DNA from: Adenophora triphylla var. japonica | Lineage: Eukaryota; Streptophyta; Magnoliopsida; Asterales; Campanulaceae | NCBI GenBank assembly: GCA_022495995.1 | Contig: JAFEMH010000164.1 | Coordinates: 558,001-622,000 of the forward strand | Direction of reading: 5' to 3' | DNA: 64,000 bases | In this document: positions 1-10,984 of the stretch, piece after piece | Numbering within the stretch: the first letter of the stretch is position 1 | How the letters are laid out: each line of letters opens with the position of its first letter | Position numbers and translations under genes: made by a program | Notes under the pieces: generated by a model | What the model was told of the DNA's origin: nothing | Databases searched by the model: none | The model's input: only the letters and a program-made list of their open reading frames with translations

Positions 1-298
1 CGCCTCATTGCCTATAAATAGAAGGCCTTTACCCCCTTGGGCAAGGTAAGTTCCATATACAATTGAGTAAGCTCTTTTACTCTCTAAACCTAAACACACA
101 CACACACTCCAAAGGTATTCAAAGCCTTATTACTCAGTATTCTTACTCTCACACCCGAGGGCCTGAGTTGGAGTAACATCCAACTTTGACCTTAACGGTG
201 CTTGTTTGTGTTGTGATCTAGGTACACAAAACCACCAAATATATCCTAGCCAGATATCCTTGAACCGCTCCTGACCCCGAAAAGCTGTGGCGTCATCA
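1..298 (+). repeat. 3' part of a Ty3/gypsy (Tat-type) LTR, cut by window edge
   Basis: This stretch matches the last ~300 bases of the 5' LTR at 32999-33666 almost base for base, including the TATAAATA box (13-20 here) and the terminal TCATCA. The sequence after base 298 does not resemble the primer-binding site that follows the other copy (33668 onward). It is therefore the 3' LTR of an element lying to the left, or a solo LTR. The left boundary is outside the window. Confidence 0.85.
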
Positions 299-346
299 GA
301 TTTCTTTCGTTTATTCTCAAACAAATAGTCTTATTTCCTTAAAATA

Positions 347-636
347 TACTCTCTCCGTTTCCGTCAAGTAGATACCAAAAATTTGAGCACACAGATTAAG
401 GAAAAGTAAAAGAGATAAAAAATGAAAGGAAATATTGTGAGTATGAAAAATTAAATAGGAGAGAGAATGAGTTGAAAGAATAGTGATTTGATTGGTGTTG
501 TGAGTGTAAAAGTAAAATAGGAAAGAGAATGAGTGGGAAAAATAGTAAAGATTTTCTTTCATTTTGGACAGTCTCCATTGGACTGGAACGGACCAAAAAA
601 AAAATAAGTATCCACTCGACAGGAACGGAGGGAGTA
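347..636. mobile_element. Stowaway-type MITE
   Basis: Inverted ends of the TACTCTCTCCGT / ACGGAGGGAGTA type lie inside TA dinucleotides. The body is about 290 bp, has no coding capacity and contains an internally repeated GAGAGAATGAGT motif. These are standard features of non-autonomous Tc1/mariner (Stowaway) MITEs, which occur at least eight times in this window. Confidence 0.85.
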
Positions 637-1056
637 TAAATTATCATTCATAATAGAATATTATGTGAAAACAATTAATAGCCTTTTTGATGATTATCTT
701 GATCAAATTCATTAAACTATTATTAAAAATATTGAATATTAATATTTTAAAATAGGAATAATTACAGTTTAACTATTTGGTCAATTATAATTAAGAAAAT
801 AAAATATTCAACAAATAAAGTAGAAATAAATAAATAAATACAATATGTTGATAAATGGATTTGAACCCATTTTTTTTATTCCTCATCTTACCTTCTTAAT
901 ACACACTTTTTCAACTTAAAATTAATAGTTTTTTTAATACAATTTTAATTATTTAAGTGATTCAATTTTTCCTTAACAAACAAGATTAATTTTTTAATCT
1001 ATTAAAATGTTTCAAATTAAAAACTGAATTGGGTTACCAAACATACTCATAATATA
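637..1056. other. AT-rich intergenic DNA, no feature seen
   Basis: Strongly AT-rich sequence with short poly-A and poly-T runs. No long reading frame, tandem repeat or recognisable element end is apparent. Confidence 0.5.
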
Positions 1057-1291
1057 TACTCCCTCTGTCACGCTACAAATCATACAGTTTGACTTTTTTG
1101 GTCAACTATGAATATCTAGATATCTCTATGCAATTCTAAAAATTGTTATTGATAGTATTTCTAATGATGAAGCAATAACAATTTTTAAAATTATATAGAA
1201 ATATCTAGATATTCATAAAATCATGGTTAAAAATTGATTCAGTTGACCAAAAAAGTCAAACTGTGCGATTTGTAGCGGGACGGAGGGAGTA
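1057..1291. mobile_element. Stowaway MITE, near-complete foldback
   Basis: Ends TACTCCCTCTGTCACGC / GCGGGACGGAGGGAGTA. The two halves are inverted copies over almost the whole 235 bp; for example AATATCTAGATAT recurs inverted on the other side of a short central loop. A transcript would form a long hairpin. Confidence 0.88.
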
Positions 1292-1303
1292 AGTATAATA
1301 TAA

Positions 1304-1578
1304 TACTCCCTCCGTCCCACCTTATTACAAACCATTTTTCCGGACACGATAATTAAGAAATATTATTAAGATAATGAAAATGTGTGGTAGGAAATGAAGA
1401 GAGAGAATGAGTGGAGTTGGTTGAATAAATTGTGTGGTAGGAAATGAAGAGAGAGAATGAGTGGGTGGGGTAGGGTGAATATAAAATAATAAATTTATTT
1501 TCATTTTGGGCAGTTTGTATTCACGTGTGACGGACCAAAAAGGAAATAAGTTTGTATTCACGTGGGACGGAGGGATTA
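1304..1578. mobile_element. Stowaway MITE with internal direct repeats
   Basis: Ends TACTCCCTCCGTCCCAC / GTGGGACGGAGGGATTA. Inside, a segment beginning GTGTGGTAGGAAATGAAG occurs twice in direct orientation (about 1382 and 1432). It lies 12 bp after the previous MITE, so the two inserted almost side by side. Confidence 0.85.
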
Positions 1579-1732
1579 TGTAATTCATATTAAAATTGTT
1601 TATAATTTTGAAAATCGTCGTATTTGAGATCGGTAATTAAAGGGTAGGGTGACCGAGCCCACCAGCATAACGGGCTGGCCCATTTCTTATTAGGCCTAGT
1701 GACTAATCCGCGTTTTCGTGGACCTTAATTTT

Positions 1733-2094
1733 TTTTTTTTTTTTTATACCCAGGTTCCCGGCCGTCAGTGTAATCCTGACCAGAATCTGGTCAGTATCTT
1801 TGGCGAAAGTAAATCGCGGGATGTGCCCGCTGCTCCTACCGAGAAAATTACATCACTCTTACAACACCAATTGGCTGCTTCAGCTGCTCCTGCCAAGATT
1901 CGAACTCCCCACACTGAGGATACAAGCCCAGCAATGCTGCTTCCTTAACTGCACGGATGTGCCCCGGAGAGCTTCAAAGGACCCTGAAACCCAAGGTAGG
2001 AATTAACCACAGAAATTCCCCTTGAGGGGAATCGAACCGGTGACCTCCCCTTCGAAAAGTCACCAACATACCACTCGATCAAGGCCACTTTGGT
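1733..2094 (-). mobile_element. tRNA-derived SINE with poly-A tail and 12-bp TSD
   Basis: On the minus strand the element starts near 2094 and ends in an A-run (poly-T on plus, up to 1745). An RNA polymerase III box A-like sequence (TGGCCTTGATCGAGTGG, 2087-2071) and a box B (GGTTCGATTCC, 2038-2028) are spaced as in a tRNA. A second box-B-like GTTCGAATC (~1905-1897) suggests a composite body. The 12-bp direct repeat GACCTTAATTTT flanks it at 1721-1732 and 2095-2106. Its length (~345 bp plus tail) is large for a plant SINE. The family was not identified. Confidence 0.82.
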
Positions 2095-2106
2095 GACCTT
2101 AATTTT

Positions 2107-2718
2107 CTTTAACATGTTAGTACGGAGTACTAACACAATTTTGGAGACTTATTTCTTTTTTTTCGTAATGTAATGTAGCGGAGATTGTTCAAAATAACAA
2201 AATTTTTTATACTAATTAACTTAATATTCCTTTCAGTTATTCTCTATTCTATTTTATTTTTCATACTCACAAACACCTTTTTCACTAATTCTTTCTCTTA
2301 CTTTTTCTTTATTCTTGTGCCCAATTTTTTGATTTTCACTCATGAATGAAACGGAGGGAGTATTTACTAATCAATGCACGTGAGCCATACATACAAAAAT
2401 TAGAGGCATTCACAACGGTAATAAAGCTCTTTTGAGGAGTTTTTATTATTTTATGAGGAGATTTATCGGAATTTTTTTTAAAACGTATCATGATACTCAA
2501 AGAATTTCTTTCACATGTTGTATTATCTGTGCATTTGGCGTGCAGTGACGATCGATGATCGACAAGCAGTGATTTTAAGGATGTTGTACCATAATTTTAC
2601 ATTGATGCATAGTTGCATGAAGGATTATACATTATTGAATAAGAATTTTTCGAACATTTCAATATAAACCGATCATTTTAATATAAGTAGGAATTTGAGC
2701 GGAAGTGATTTATATGGC
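2107..2718. other. Intergenic, with one degenerate MITE end
   Basis: AT-rich sequence without a gene. A Stowaway right end (ACGGAGGGAGTA) is present at 2351-2362. Its left partner is probably degraded near 2115-2130, where a short TACGGAGTA sequence survives. Nothing else is recognisable. Confidence 0.45.
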
Positions 2719-2886
2719 GATCAAAATTCCTATTTTAGGTGTCAGGTCATTGTTAACTCAATAATTATGGATTGTTTAAACATGTTTTCTTTATTTCGCA
2801 AGGATCAAAATTCCTATTTTATGTGTCAGGTCATTGTTAACTCAATAATTATGGATTGTTCAAACATGTTTTCTTAATTTAGTAAG
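2719..2886. repeat. Two-copy 84-bp tandem duplication
   Basis: A unit starting GATCAAAATTCCTATTTTA occurs at 2719 and again at 2803, nearly identical. It gives a short repeated reading frame but there is no evidence that it is coding. Confidence 0.85.
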
Positions 2887-3143
2887 CATAGGGCACTTGT
2901 GTCTCCTCAACTCATGAATTAGGTTTCTTTTAATTAAGGAATTAGGCCTTGTTTGTTTGGTTGAATTTACTGAGCGGATATCAAAAATTGGACGAATTAT
3001 GAAAAAAAAAAAAAAAAAAAAGGAGAGAGAATTAGTGGGCAGGTGTTTATAAGGATTTTTTTCTCAAATAATTCATTTTTAAAAATCTATTTCCCAAAAT
3101 AATTCACATTTCAGACTATTTCTCAAAATGACCATTTTTTGTG

Positions 3144-3330
3144 AACTCGCTACACGGTGTAACGAGTTTGAATGTGACCGATCAAACTCGTTACACGGTG
3201 TAGCGAGTTTGGTGTAATTAGGATTTGCCATTTTATAATTAATCACTGTAATTAAGTAAAGAAGAACTCGCTACACCGTGTAGCGAGTTTGACCGGTCAC
3301 AGTCAAACTCGCTACACCGTGTAGCGAGTT
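3144..3330. repeat. Cluster of four 25-nt perfect or near-perfect palindromes
   Basis: Four copies of a palindrome with core CGCTACACCGTGTAGCG and AACT/AGTT flanks lie at 3144-3168, 3185-3209, 3265-3289 and 3306-3330. The first two have single changes. Each could form a 12-bp stem. The cluster sits just upstream of a pyrimidine-rich leader and the first ATG of the HROB-like pseudogene. A related cluster lies at 8903-8996. Function unknown. Confidence 0.8.
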
Positions 3331-3735
3331 CCTTTTTTTTCTAGTAGATAAGGTTTTTCGCAAGCAAATTCATTCATTCTCTCGTATCCCTCATCGGAAC
3401 TGAATTTTCAGCCTCCACCCCTCAATCTTCTCAATCCAAATTCAATCAAACCCCAAAAATGGATTCATCTCTCCTCCGTTATATGAACCGATGTCCCAAT
3501 TCCTTCGGCCAATCCTCCACCCCTCAATCTTCTCAATCCCATCTCTCAATCCTCCTCTTCATCGCCTTTTATTCCTGGTCCCGCCGGTGTCGTACAGTCC
3601 GCCATGCGCCGAAAAATCCTCTACCGTCAGAGCTTATTGTCACGACCCTAATCCTAGGCACTATTTTAGCACATGTTGAGCAAGTGGGGTTGGGGTGTGT
3701 AGCATCTCATTCTATGCCTTTTGTGATATATAAAA

Positions 3736-5449
3736 CTAGTACATATGCCCGTGTCCGAGGACATGGGTCTTTTTTTTTAATTTAAGATACACAATAAAAA
3801 TTGTTTACAAAAAGATAAGACATAAATTAACATCTAATTAACATATAGATTTTTAATCATTATAGTTACAAAATGATAATTAATTTAAGATACACAATAA
3901 AAGTTGTTTACAAAAAGATAAGACATAAATTAACATCTAATTAACATATAGATTTTTAATCATTATAGTTACAAAATGATAATTAATTTAAGATACACAA
4001 TAAAAGTTGTTTACAAAAAGATAAGACATAAATTAACATCTAATTAACACATAAATTTTTAACCAGTTGAAGTAAAGATGTTGTTTCAATCGAAACAGAC
4101 ATTGGCCAGGTACGTTTACGTAAAAGCACATGAAATAAATAAAAAATGAAATCAATATATTTTTATTAAATTAACAATATAATAATTAAAAAAAATAATT
4201 ACCTTATTATGCCCATTTCAAGTTCTTGTCGTAGGTTTGTGCAATATAATAATAAAAAAAAATTACCTTATTATGCCCATTCCAAGTCCTTGTCGTAGGT
4301 TTGTGCAAGCGTCTATATTCTTTCACGCACTCATCCCATGACTACAAATATATGATTCAAATATTTGAGAATGATGATAAAAAAACGTTCTTTTAAAAAA
4401 TTGTTTAGGTTATGTTATAATTACCTTTTCATAGTTATACTATCTATATGATTCGATTGTCAATAGCGGCGTTGCAATTGGCGGAGCTGTTTGTGAGTTC
4501 ATTGGTTCATCTGTTATATGGGTGTTCATTGTTTGTTTTCGGTTGAACAGAGAAATATGAAACATTAACATTGAAAAATGAAACAGATAAATTAAACAGA
4601 GAAGTATGAACATTAACATTGAAAAATTACCTTTTGAAGTTTGAATGCTTTTTGTAGTTAATTAAATTTTTGAAATTTGAACTGTAAAGCTCGTGTCCGA
4701 GGACACGTGATAATTTTATTTTTTTATTTTAAAAAAAGGGGGCAAAATGGGAAAGGGACAACTTAGTGAGAGCAAAAATGGGAAAAAAAAATTGGCACTA
4801 TTCATTATACTGTTTATTGCTGAGTTGGACAGTTCCCATTTATACTATAGATATTCTCTCTTTCCCCGGACACGTGGCTGATTTTTGGCCATGTACTCAC
4901 TACTCCCCTCATTTATTTCAATTTCACATGGCCAGGAATGTAGACTTTTGATATTTTCTTTTTCCCTTTCTTTCTCTTTCTACTTTTTCCAGCAACTAAT
5001 TTCTTTCTTTCCTTCCCGTTTCTTCCTCACTGGAATTTGGTTTGCAGTGAGCGGAGCCCATGGGGCAGCGGCTTGCTCGTTGCTACTGTTGCTGACCGCC
5101 GGAGATTGTAGGAGATGATCGGAATGCGGGCTATGGTGAGACCGCAGGTTGTCTCGGTATTGAAACTGCCCGGAACCTTGCGGTCACGGGTAAAGAGGTC
5201 ACCGGATTGCGGTCTGAAGCTTAGACCGGGGATATGACGGCGTCGCTGATTGGCCGGGGTGCGGACAGATTTTCTGGCCAGAATCAAGGTTTGCTCGTTA
5301 ACTGCGGTCTGCGTCTATGCTTTTTTAAATTAATTTTTTTTTAAGGGCAAAATGGGAAAGGGAGTGAATAGTGAGGGCAAAATGGTCATTTCCGCGGACG
5401 GCACTATTCATACTACTGTAGAAGACACCGGTTGCATTTATACTATAGA
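3736..5449 (-). mobile_element. Non-autonomous Helitron nested in the solo LTR
   Basis: Read on the minus strand it begins TCTATAGTATAAATG (5' TC end at 5449) and ends with a GC-rich hairpin and CTAG (3739-3736), flanked by A and T as Helitrons require. Its 3' 600 bp match the Helitron at 26661-29593. No Rep/helicase is encoded. Positions 4860-5300 hold GC-richer, exon-like sequence that may be captured host DNA. A second copy of the 5'-end motif (near 4855) and of the 3' hairpin (4690-4708) lie inside, so the element may be chimeric. Confidence 0.72.
3786..4094. repeat. 103-bp tandem repeat, three copies, inside Helitron
   Basis: Units starting GATACACAATAAAA begin at 3786, 3889 and 3992, with a 103-bp period. 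The third copy diverges at its end (ACCAGTTGAAG). The related Helitron at 26661 carries only one copy, so this is an expansion in one family member. Confidence 0.88.
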
Positions 5450-6327
5450 TGTTTATGTGTTTAAAGTGGTACTTGACAAGTTATATGATGTTAGGATGTA
5501 AATAAATTAATTTTAATTATTTATTGTTAAATAAAATAAATATGAAAAGTGTGTAGTGAAAGTATAATATTGGAGAATTAAATAAAAAGTTGAAAAAGTG
5601 TTGAGGTGTCTTTGTGTAAAGGAGAGAAGTTGAGGTGTTAGTTGCACTACCTTGGACCTTGGGGGACTTAAATGAAAAGTTGAATTATTGTCCCTTTAAA
5701 TTAGTCAAAGAGAGTCATACCTCCCCATTTCTTCATCATCTCCTTCAACCTCCTCAAAATTTCCCATGGAAATCCATTTCTAAACCTTCCCTTCCAAAAA
5801 TCATAACAAATTCAATTCCTTCTCATTTTACGACCCGTTTGCATATTCTTGTTCGGGGTGACGAGGGGAGCGCATCAAGCCGGAAAAATAGTTATTTCAT
5901 CTCGTGTTGTTAAGGTGAGTTATTATGACTTCCCTTCAAAACTTGCTCATGAAATGTTAAATGTTGATATTGTTTGTTTGGTATTTTGGAACACTTGCTT
6001 GGAGTCGAAAAATGGGTTAATGATCTAAATGTGGTGTTGTTGTTCATAGAAGTTGATAAAGAGTAGATGGTATGGTTTAAGTGGAACTAAGAATGTCAAC
6101 ATGAAATGTGGTAGTGTGATGGGTAAACTAATCAAGTTGTAAGTGGTCTAGGTTTATCTTACTTTGATTGGGATGGTTTGGTATGAGTTATGGTGAAGTT
6201 TGGTAAACCCCTTTTATGCCCTCAAAGCTGAGTAAACTGATTTTGGTCATTTTGAAAATAGAGGAATCTTGGTTTGGGTCATCTTGGTTGGGTTGCTGAT
6301 GTTTCAGCTGTAATCTGAATTCTGGGC

Positions 6328-6462
6328 AAAGGGCACGAGTCGTGCCCTGTGGCACGAGTCGTGCCTTGAAGGATGGACGAGTCGTGCGACAACTTAAGCC
6401 TAAGTCGTGCCCTATTAGGGACGACTGTTTCTGGTGGGTGTCAAATGGGCACGAGTCGTGCC
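6328..6462. repeat. Palindromic GGCACGAGTCGTGCC repeats in LTR
   Basis: Within about 130 bp there are three full and two partial copies of a 15-17-nt palindrome (core CACGAGTCGTG). The same motif cluster occurs in the related LTR at 58840-58990 in the opposite orientation, so it is a conserved LTR feature rather than a chance repeat. The role is unknown; a regulatory or RNA-structural site is possible. Confidence 0.75.
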
Positions 6463-6963
6463 CTGCCTTGGTGACTCTGAACCATTTTCAAAGCTGTATA
6501 AACCTAATCTACCTAGGATATAAATGAACCATCTTTAACTTAGATTAAAGTAGAACACTTTAGCTACACAAGGATGTCTTACTTGGTTAAATTGGAATTG
6601 TGGAAGGGCTTTAAACATTGTTCGGAAGTTGCTTGACAACCTTGATTCGTCACTTAACCAAGGTGAATCCAACTTGGCAAATTGAACTAGGGCCTTTATA
6701 GAGGTCATGTATTGTTACATATTGATTATGTAGGACTTGCTTATGATACATGGTAACCTTACTTACTTCCATATTCATTGTGGTTGGTTTGAATAGTGTA
6801 AGAAATATATGCTACACTATTGTACTAGTTGAACATGTGTATTAATATCATGTTGTTTCATTATTTTTCCCAAGTGTGGATTTATTTATTATGTTGTTAC
6901 ATGGATATTTCCAGTGTAGATTATAATTCAAGTATCTGTTATGTGCTTGATAGTGGTTATATC

Positions 6964-7262
6964 TCAGTTGTTTGGAGGGTTGATTCTGGTGAATATGCCT
7001 AAGCAGTTCACAAGAGATGAATTATGACAATAACTATCTCGGTTGTTAGGAGGGTTGATTCTGGTGAATATGCCTAAGCAGTTCACAGGAGATGAGTTAT
7101 GACAATAACTATCTCGGTTGTTAGGAGGGTTGATTCTGGTGAATATGCCTAAGCAGTTCACAGGAGATGAGTTATGACAATAACTATCTCGGTTGTATGG
7201 ATGGTTCTATGTGAATATGCCTAAGCAGTTCACAGGAGATGAGTTATGACAATAACTATCTC
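6964..7262. repeat. 75-bp minisatellite, about four copies
   Basis: TGATTCTGGTGAATATGCC begins at 6981, 7056 and 7131 at an exact 75-bp spacing, with partial copies on each side. Because 75 is divisible by three the minus strand shows a 25-residue repeated reading frame, but this is a by-product of the repeat. The homologous LTR at 57166-59985 has one unit, so the array arose after the copies diverged. Confidence 0.9.
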
Positions 7263-8902
7263 GATTGTAAGATTGGTTTTGGGGAATATGCATTCATTAA
7301 AAGAGAGGAGTTTTACTCCCACATTGTACGACTTATTGTTCAGACGGGAAAAGGTAAACCAAGGTAATGTAAGGTGTTTACGGCTTTTCCAATGTGTTAT
7401 ATGTACCTTGTTATGTGTTGCATCTTACTTGCCATATTGCTGCATTCATAATAGCTTGCTGAGATTTATTCTCACCATTCTCCTTTTAATGTTTTTAGAT
7501 CCTGAGACAGGAGGAACCGGCCAGTGAGGACGGGGAAGAGTTTGTACACGTCTTTTGGGTTGTTGGGTACGTTTATGTCCTTGATGGGATATGTGGTTGT
7601 GTTTTGGTATTACTCCTTTGTTGGAGTTGTTTATATAAAACTCTTGTAAAGATTTTATTTGGAATCTTTTGTAATTTAAGGTGTTGTCTTTCCTTTTAAG
7701 TATGTTTGAAAAGTTGGTTCATGTTGTTTCCTTCAAGTGGAGATGATTCAAGTTATTACTTGAAGAGTACTGTTAAAATTTGGTTCTTTTCAAGTTAAGT
7801 CAAAAGTTTTTAAAATTCTCCAGGTGGTCTTTCTTAGTTTGGGCCTCTTAGCTCGGAACACGTGTCAGGTTCCGGGTTGGGGTGCTCACACTTATCTTCG
7901 CAGGAATCCCCGATCGCAACCCAAGAGTATATACGGAGAGCGAATTAAGATTCGATGAAGGATGAAGATTTTCAAGACAGTCATTGGCTCTCTGTAATGG
8001 AATTTCTCACTAAAGCCAGTACATATTATCCGTTGAGCTCTATCAAGAAGAAATGCCATAATATTGACATGGTGGATCAGGTATAATATCAAGATTAATT
8101 ATAGTTAAATGTGTGTAAAGATAATTGATTTTTTTATATTTATGTATGATCTATTAGGTTGTTGCTGTTATCAAGTCATGTACACCAAATGGTCTTGGTG
8201 ATCTTATGGTGACTTTAAAGGTTAGGATATGAGCTTAGTATGCTTTCTAGCATGGGTGAAATGTATTTTGAGTTACTAATTGGGATAAAATTATTAGGAT
8301 CCTACGGATACCATAGATGCTTCCATTCATCGAAAAGTGCAAACTCAGAGTGAATTTGCAAGTGATATATCTGTCGGTTCTGTTCTGATACTTCAGAAGG
8401 TATGATATATTAAATAGTGAAAGTCAGTACATTTTGGAATAATCATTAATACTTCCATCTAATTGTTTGTTTTGAAATTTTCAGGTTGTTTTTTTGCCCC
8501 CACACGATCAGCACGTTATCTTAACATCACACTCAACAATGTCTTCAAGGTACAAATTTTCTTAATTTTACTGAATTGTTGATATCATATAGTAAACGAT
8601 GTTAAGCTCATTTGGTTTGCAGGTATTTCCTAAGAATAATGAAGTTAAGTGAATGCTAAACTCATTTGGTTTACATGAATTTCCTAAATGTTTCAATGAA
8701 TAAATGTAAGATTTTCTATGTGATCGAGATGTGGTCACTAACTTGATAATATTTATTTTAATGTTATTTTAGTTTTTTAAAATTATTTGGTATCTGCCAT
8801 CATTTTTTTTAACACATGTCAATAAAAAAAATTTGTAAACAAAAACATAATTCATGAAGAAGAGTTGAATATATAACAATTTTAAAAAAATATTCTTACC
8901 TA

Positions 8903-9360
8903 AATCGCTACACCATGTAGCGATCTGACCTAAATCGCTACACCATGTAGCGATTTCACTCGATCCATGAAAATCGCTACATAGTGTAGCAAGTTTAAGC
9001 TGACATTTTCAGTAGATAAGGTTTCCACAGTTTCCTCAACAGATTCATTCTCTTCCTCTCGTATCTCTCATTCTCACTCTAAAAAAAAAAACTCAAATCT
9101 TCTTCACATCATTTAATTTCGTCATAATCGTTGAAGATCAAGAATCAAGGTAAATTAACATCATCTTAATCATTGTTTTCACTTGTGTTTAGATATAAAA
9201 TTTAAGTTTTTAATTGTGTTTTAGTATATTATAGATATAAATGTTAGTATTTTTTTATATAGGTTTTAACACTTTGATTTCGTAATGTAGGGTTAAAGAT
9301 GAACGGGAGTCCAATCATGTTCATGTGTTATTGGGGAGGTGATGATGAACAACTATTTGA
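8903..9360 (+). other. Second palindrome cluster and truncated start of a possible transposon gene
   Basis: Three palindromes with core CGCTACACCATGTAGCG lie at about 8903-8925, 8933-8957 and 8972-8996. They are followed by a leader starting AGTAGATAAGGTTT that matches the leader at 3338-3395. A donor-like GT follows near 9150, and after an intron-like gap comes ATG at 9298. The predicted peptide opens MNGSPIMFMCYWGG and stops after 21 codons. That opening resembles N-termini of plant Mutator-like or PMD-associated proteins, but the match is from memory and weak. Confidence 0.4.
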
Positions 9361-10296
9361 TTAGATGTGGCCGGTTCGGTTGAACCGACGGTTAGCCGGT
9401 TTAAACCGGCGGTTTTCAACCTCAAATACCCTAAATCGGAACCGAACCGGATAACCGCCTTAACCGGTTACGGTTTGACGGTTGGACCGGTTAACCGGGG
9501 TTTTTTTTTATTCAAATTAGATTTTTAACAGAAATTTTTAACATATTTAAAAATAATTAAGGAAAAAGTTAATTTTCTAACAGTTTTTGAATAAAAAAGT
9601 TAATATTTTGACATTTTTTTGAAAAAACAGTTACTTTTTAACAGTTTCTGGTAAGTTCTATAAAAAAGTTAACTTTTTTTTTTCAATTTTTTTTGGGTTA
9701 AAGAAGACTATTTTAGACTTTTATTTACTATATACATTTTTTGCAAAAATTTATATAAAAAAAGTTATGAATTTTTTTAAGTTGATTCTATATCAACTTA
9801 GATAATGAAATATTTGGTGAATCTCCTTATTTATCTTTAACATGAACTTCAAAAACACTAGATTTTATATTGAGCTTTTGCCTTCACACTGTCTCTTTAA
9901 CATTCAAACTAAAAACTTTTAATAAAGCATTAAAAATATCATATTATGTCTTAAAAATGCTAGTTTGAATATTAAAAGTGTTGAATTATATAATAAGCTT
10001 TCACATTCAAACGTACACTTCTACATACATAACACTTTATTTGCTAAAAAACAAACAAACAAACAAACGTGTCATGTTATTTGTTACAAATACTAACCCA
10101 TGTTAAATCTCATCCAAAATCTGACATATTTAACATCAAAATTATAATTTTAACGAGTTTATAAAAGTGCCAGATTATTTGTTAAGAATTTTTCATGTTA
10201 ACAAAAAATGGAAGAACAACTAGATTTTCATAACATTATTTTCGAAGTTCAATTAATTTATCCATGAAAAATATCATGTGACTAGCTTTCCAGAAC
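9361..10296. other. hAT-like GC-rich end fragment, then AT-rich DNA
   Basis: Positions 9368-9500 are dense in CCGGTT/AACCGG motifs in both orientations, like subterminal regions of plant hAT elements. No second end or target duplication was found, so this is probably a fragment. From 9510 to 10296 the sequence is AT-rich with no gene; a short (ACAA)n run lies near 10050. Confidence 0.45.
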
Positions 10297-10984
10297 CAGG
10301 GCCCGTCCAAGGGGGGGGGGTCAGTGAGGGCAACCGCCCGGGGCCCTTAGTGGTAAGGGGCCTATTCTTAAATAGGCTATAGTGTATATGGTATGTATAT
10401 GTTTTTTTATAACTATAATAAATATTTATTTGTTTGCTAATTACACATAATTTGAGAAAATAACTGTATGTAAGTCTGTTAGTATTCTGCATAGGTCTCT
10501 TAATTTTTTTCCTTGTATTTTGCACACAAAGCTCCTAAATCTATCATAATTAATCAAGGCCTTCAATCTTCATCAGATCTCCTCCTCCCACCGTCTCTTA
10601 ATTTCTTCCTTGGAATGCTCTTTTCGGTCGACCCTGCTCCTAGTCCTGGATCGCTCTTTTCGGCCGTGAACGGTGAATCAATTCGACTTTCTTTCAGCAC
10701 TTCCCTCTTTCGCCGAAGGGTTAAATTAACTGGTAATGTAAAAAAAGAAAGATTAGGGTTTGCCTTTTTGTTTCTTTACTCTGAATTTTGCTTATTTAGA
10801 ATTTTTTTTTTCTTGTGTTTTTTGTCTAATTGTTTATTTATCATGTTCTGATGCAGGATCATGAATTAAGTTTGATTGTTCTACTTACTACCTAATTTCA
10901 TCATCCGTCACAAGACTTCATCTTACAAGAATTCAGGTGTTGATGTTCTTTTTGTATTACAATTGTGTTTAATTTTATTTGATA

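Larger units (their letters stand above)
3638..7890 (+). mobile_element. Solo LTR of a Del/Tekay-type gypsy family, with nested Helitron
   Basis: Starts TGTCACGACCCTAATCCTAGG and ends GGGTTGGGGTGCTCACA. These are diverged matches to both ends of the 2.8-kb LTR at 57166-59985 (opposite strand). The 5-bp target duplication CTTAT is present at 3633-3637 and 7891-7895. Without the Helitron the LTR is about 2.54 kb. No internal coding region remains, so it is a recombined solo LTR. It interrupts the first recognisable exon of the HROB-like gene. Confidence 0.88.
3459..8655 (+). pseudogene. Broken HROB-like (homologous recombination OB-fold) gene
   Basis: In the +1 frame from about 3490 the sequence encodes a Ser-rich stretch, then PFIPGPAGVVQSAMRRK, the signature opening of the HROB/C17orf53 OB-fold region. 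In animals HROB loads the MCM8-MCM9 helicase in recombination. The exon continues at 7891-8080 after a solo LTR. Exons with GT/AG borders follow at 8158-8220 (21 codons), 8298-8399 (34 codons), 8485-8549 and 8623 onward. Breaks: the ATG at 3459 is in another frame than the domain, so there is a frameshift near 3480 (TGA at 3484); TAA occurs at 7946; and 4.25 kb of LTR plus Helitron lies inside the exon. The family call is from motif recognition only. Function is almost certainly lost at this locus. Confidence 0.62.

Noticed and set aside
2028..2087. A tRNA gene
   Set aside because: Box A and box B are present, but the element has a poly-A tail, a 12-bp TSD and a non-tRNA body, so it is a SINE.
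6964..7161. Repeated 25-residue frame, and a CRISPR-like look
   Set aside because: It is a 75-bp minisatellite inside a plant LTR, with no spacers and no bacterial context.
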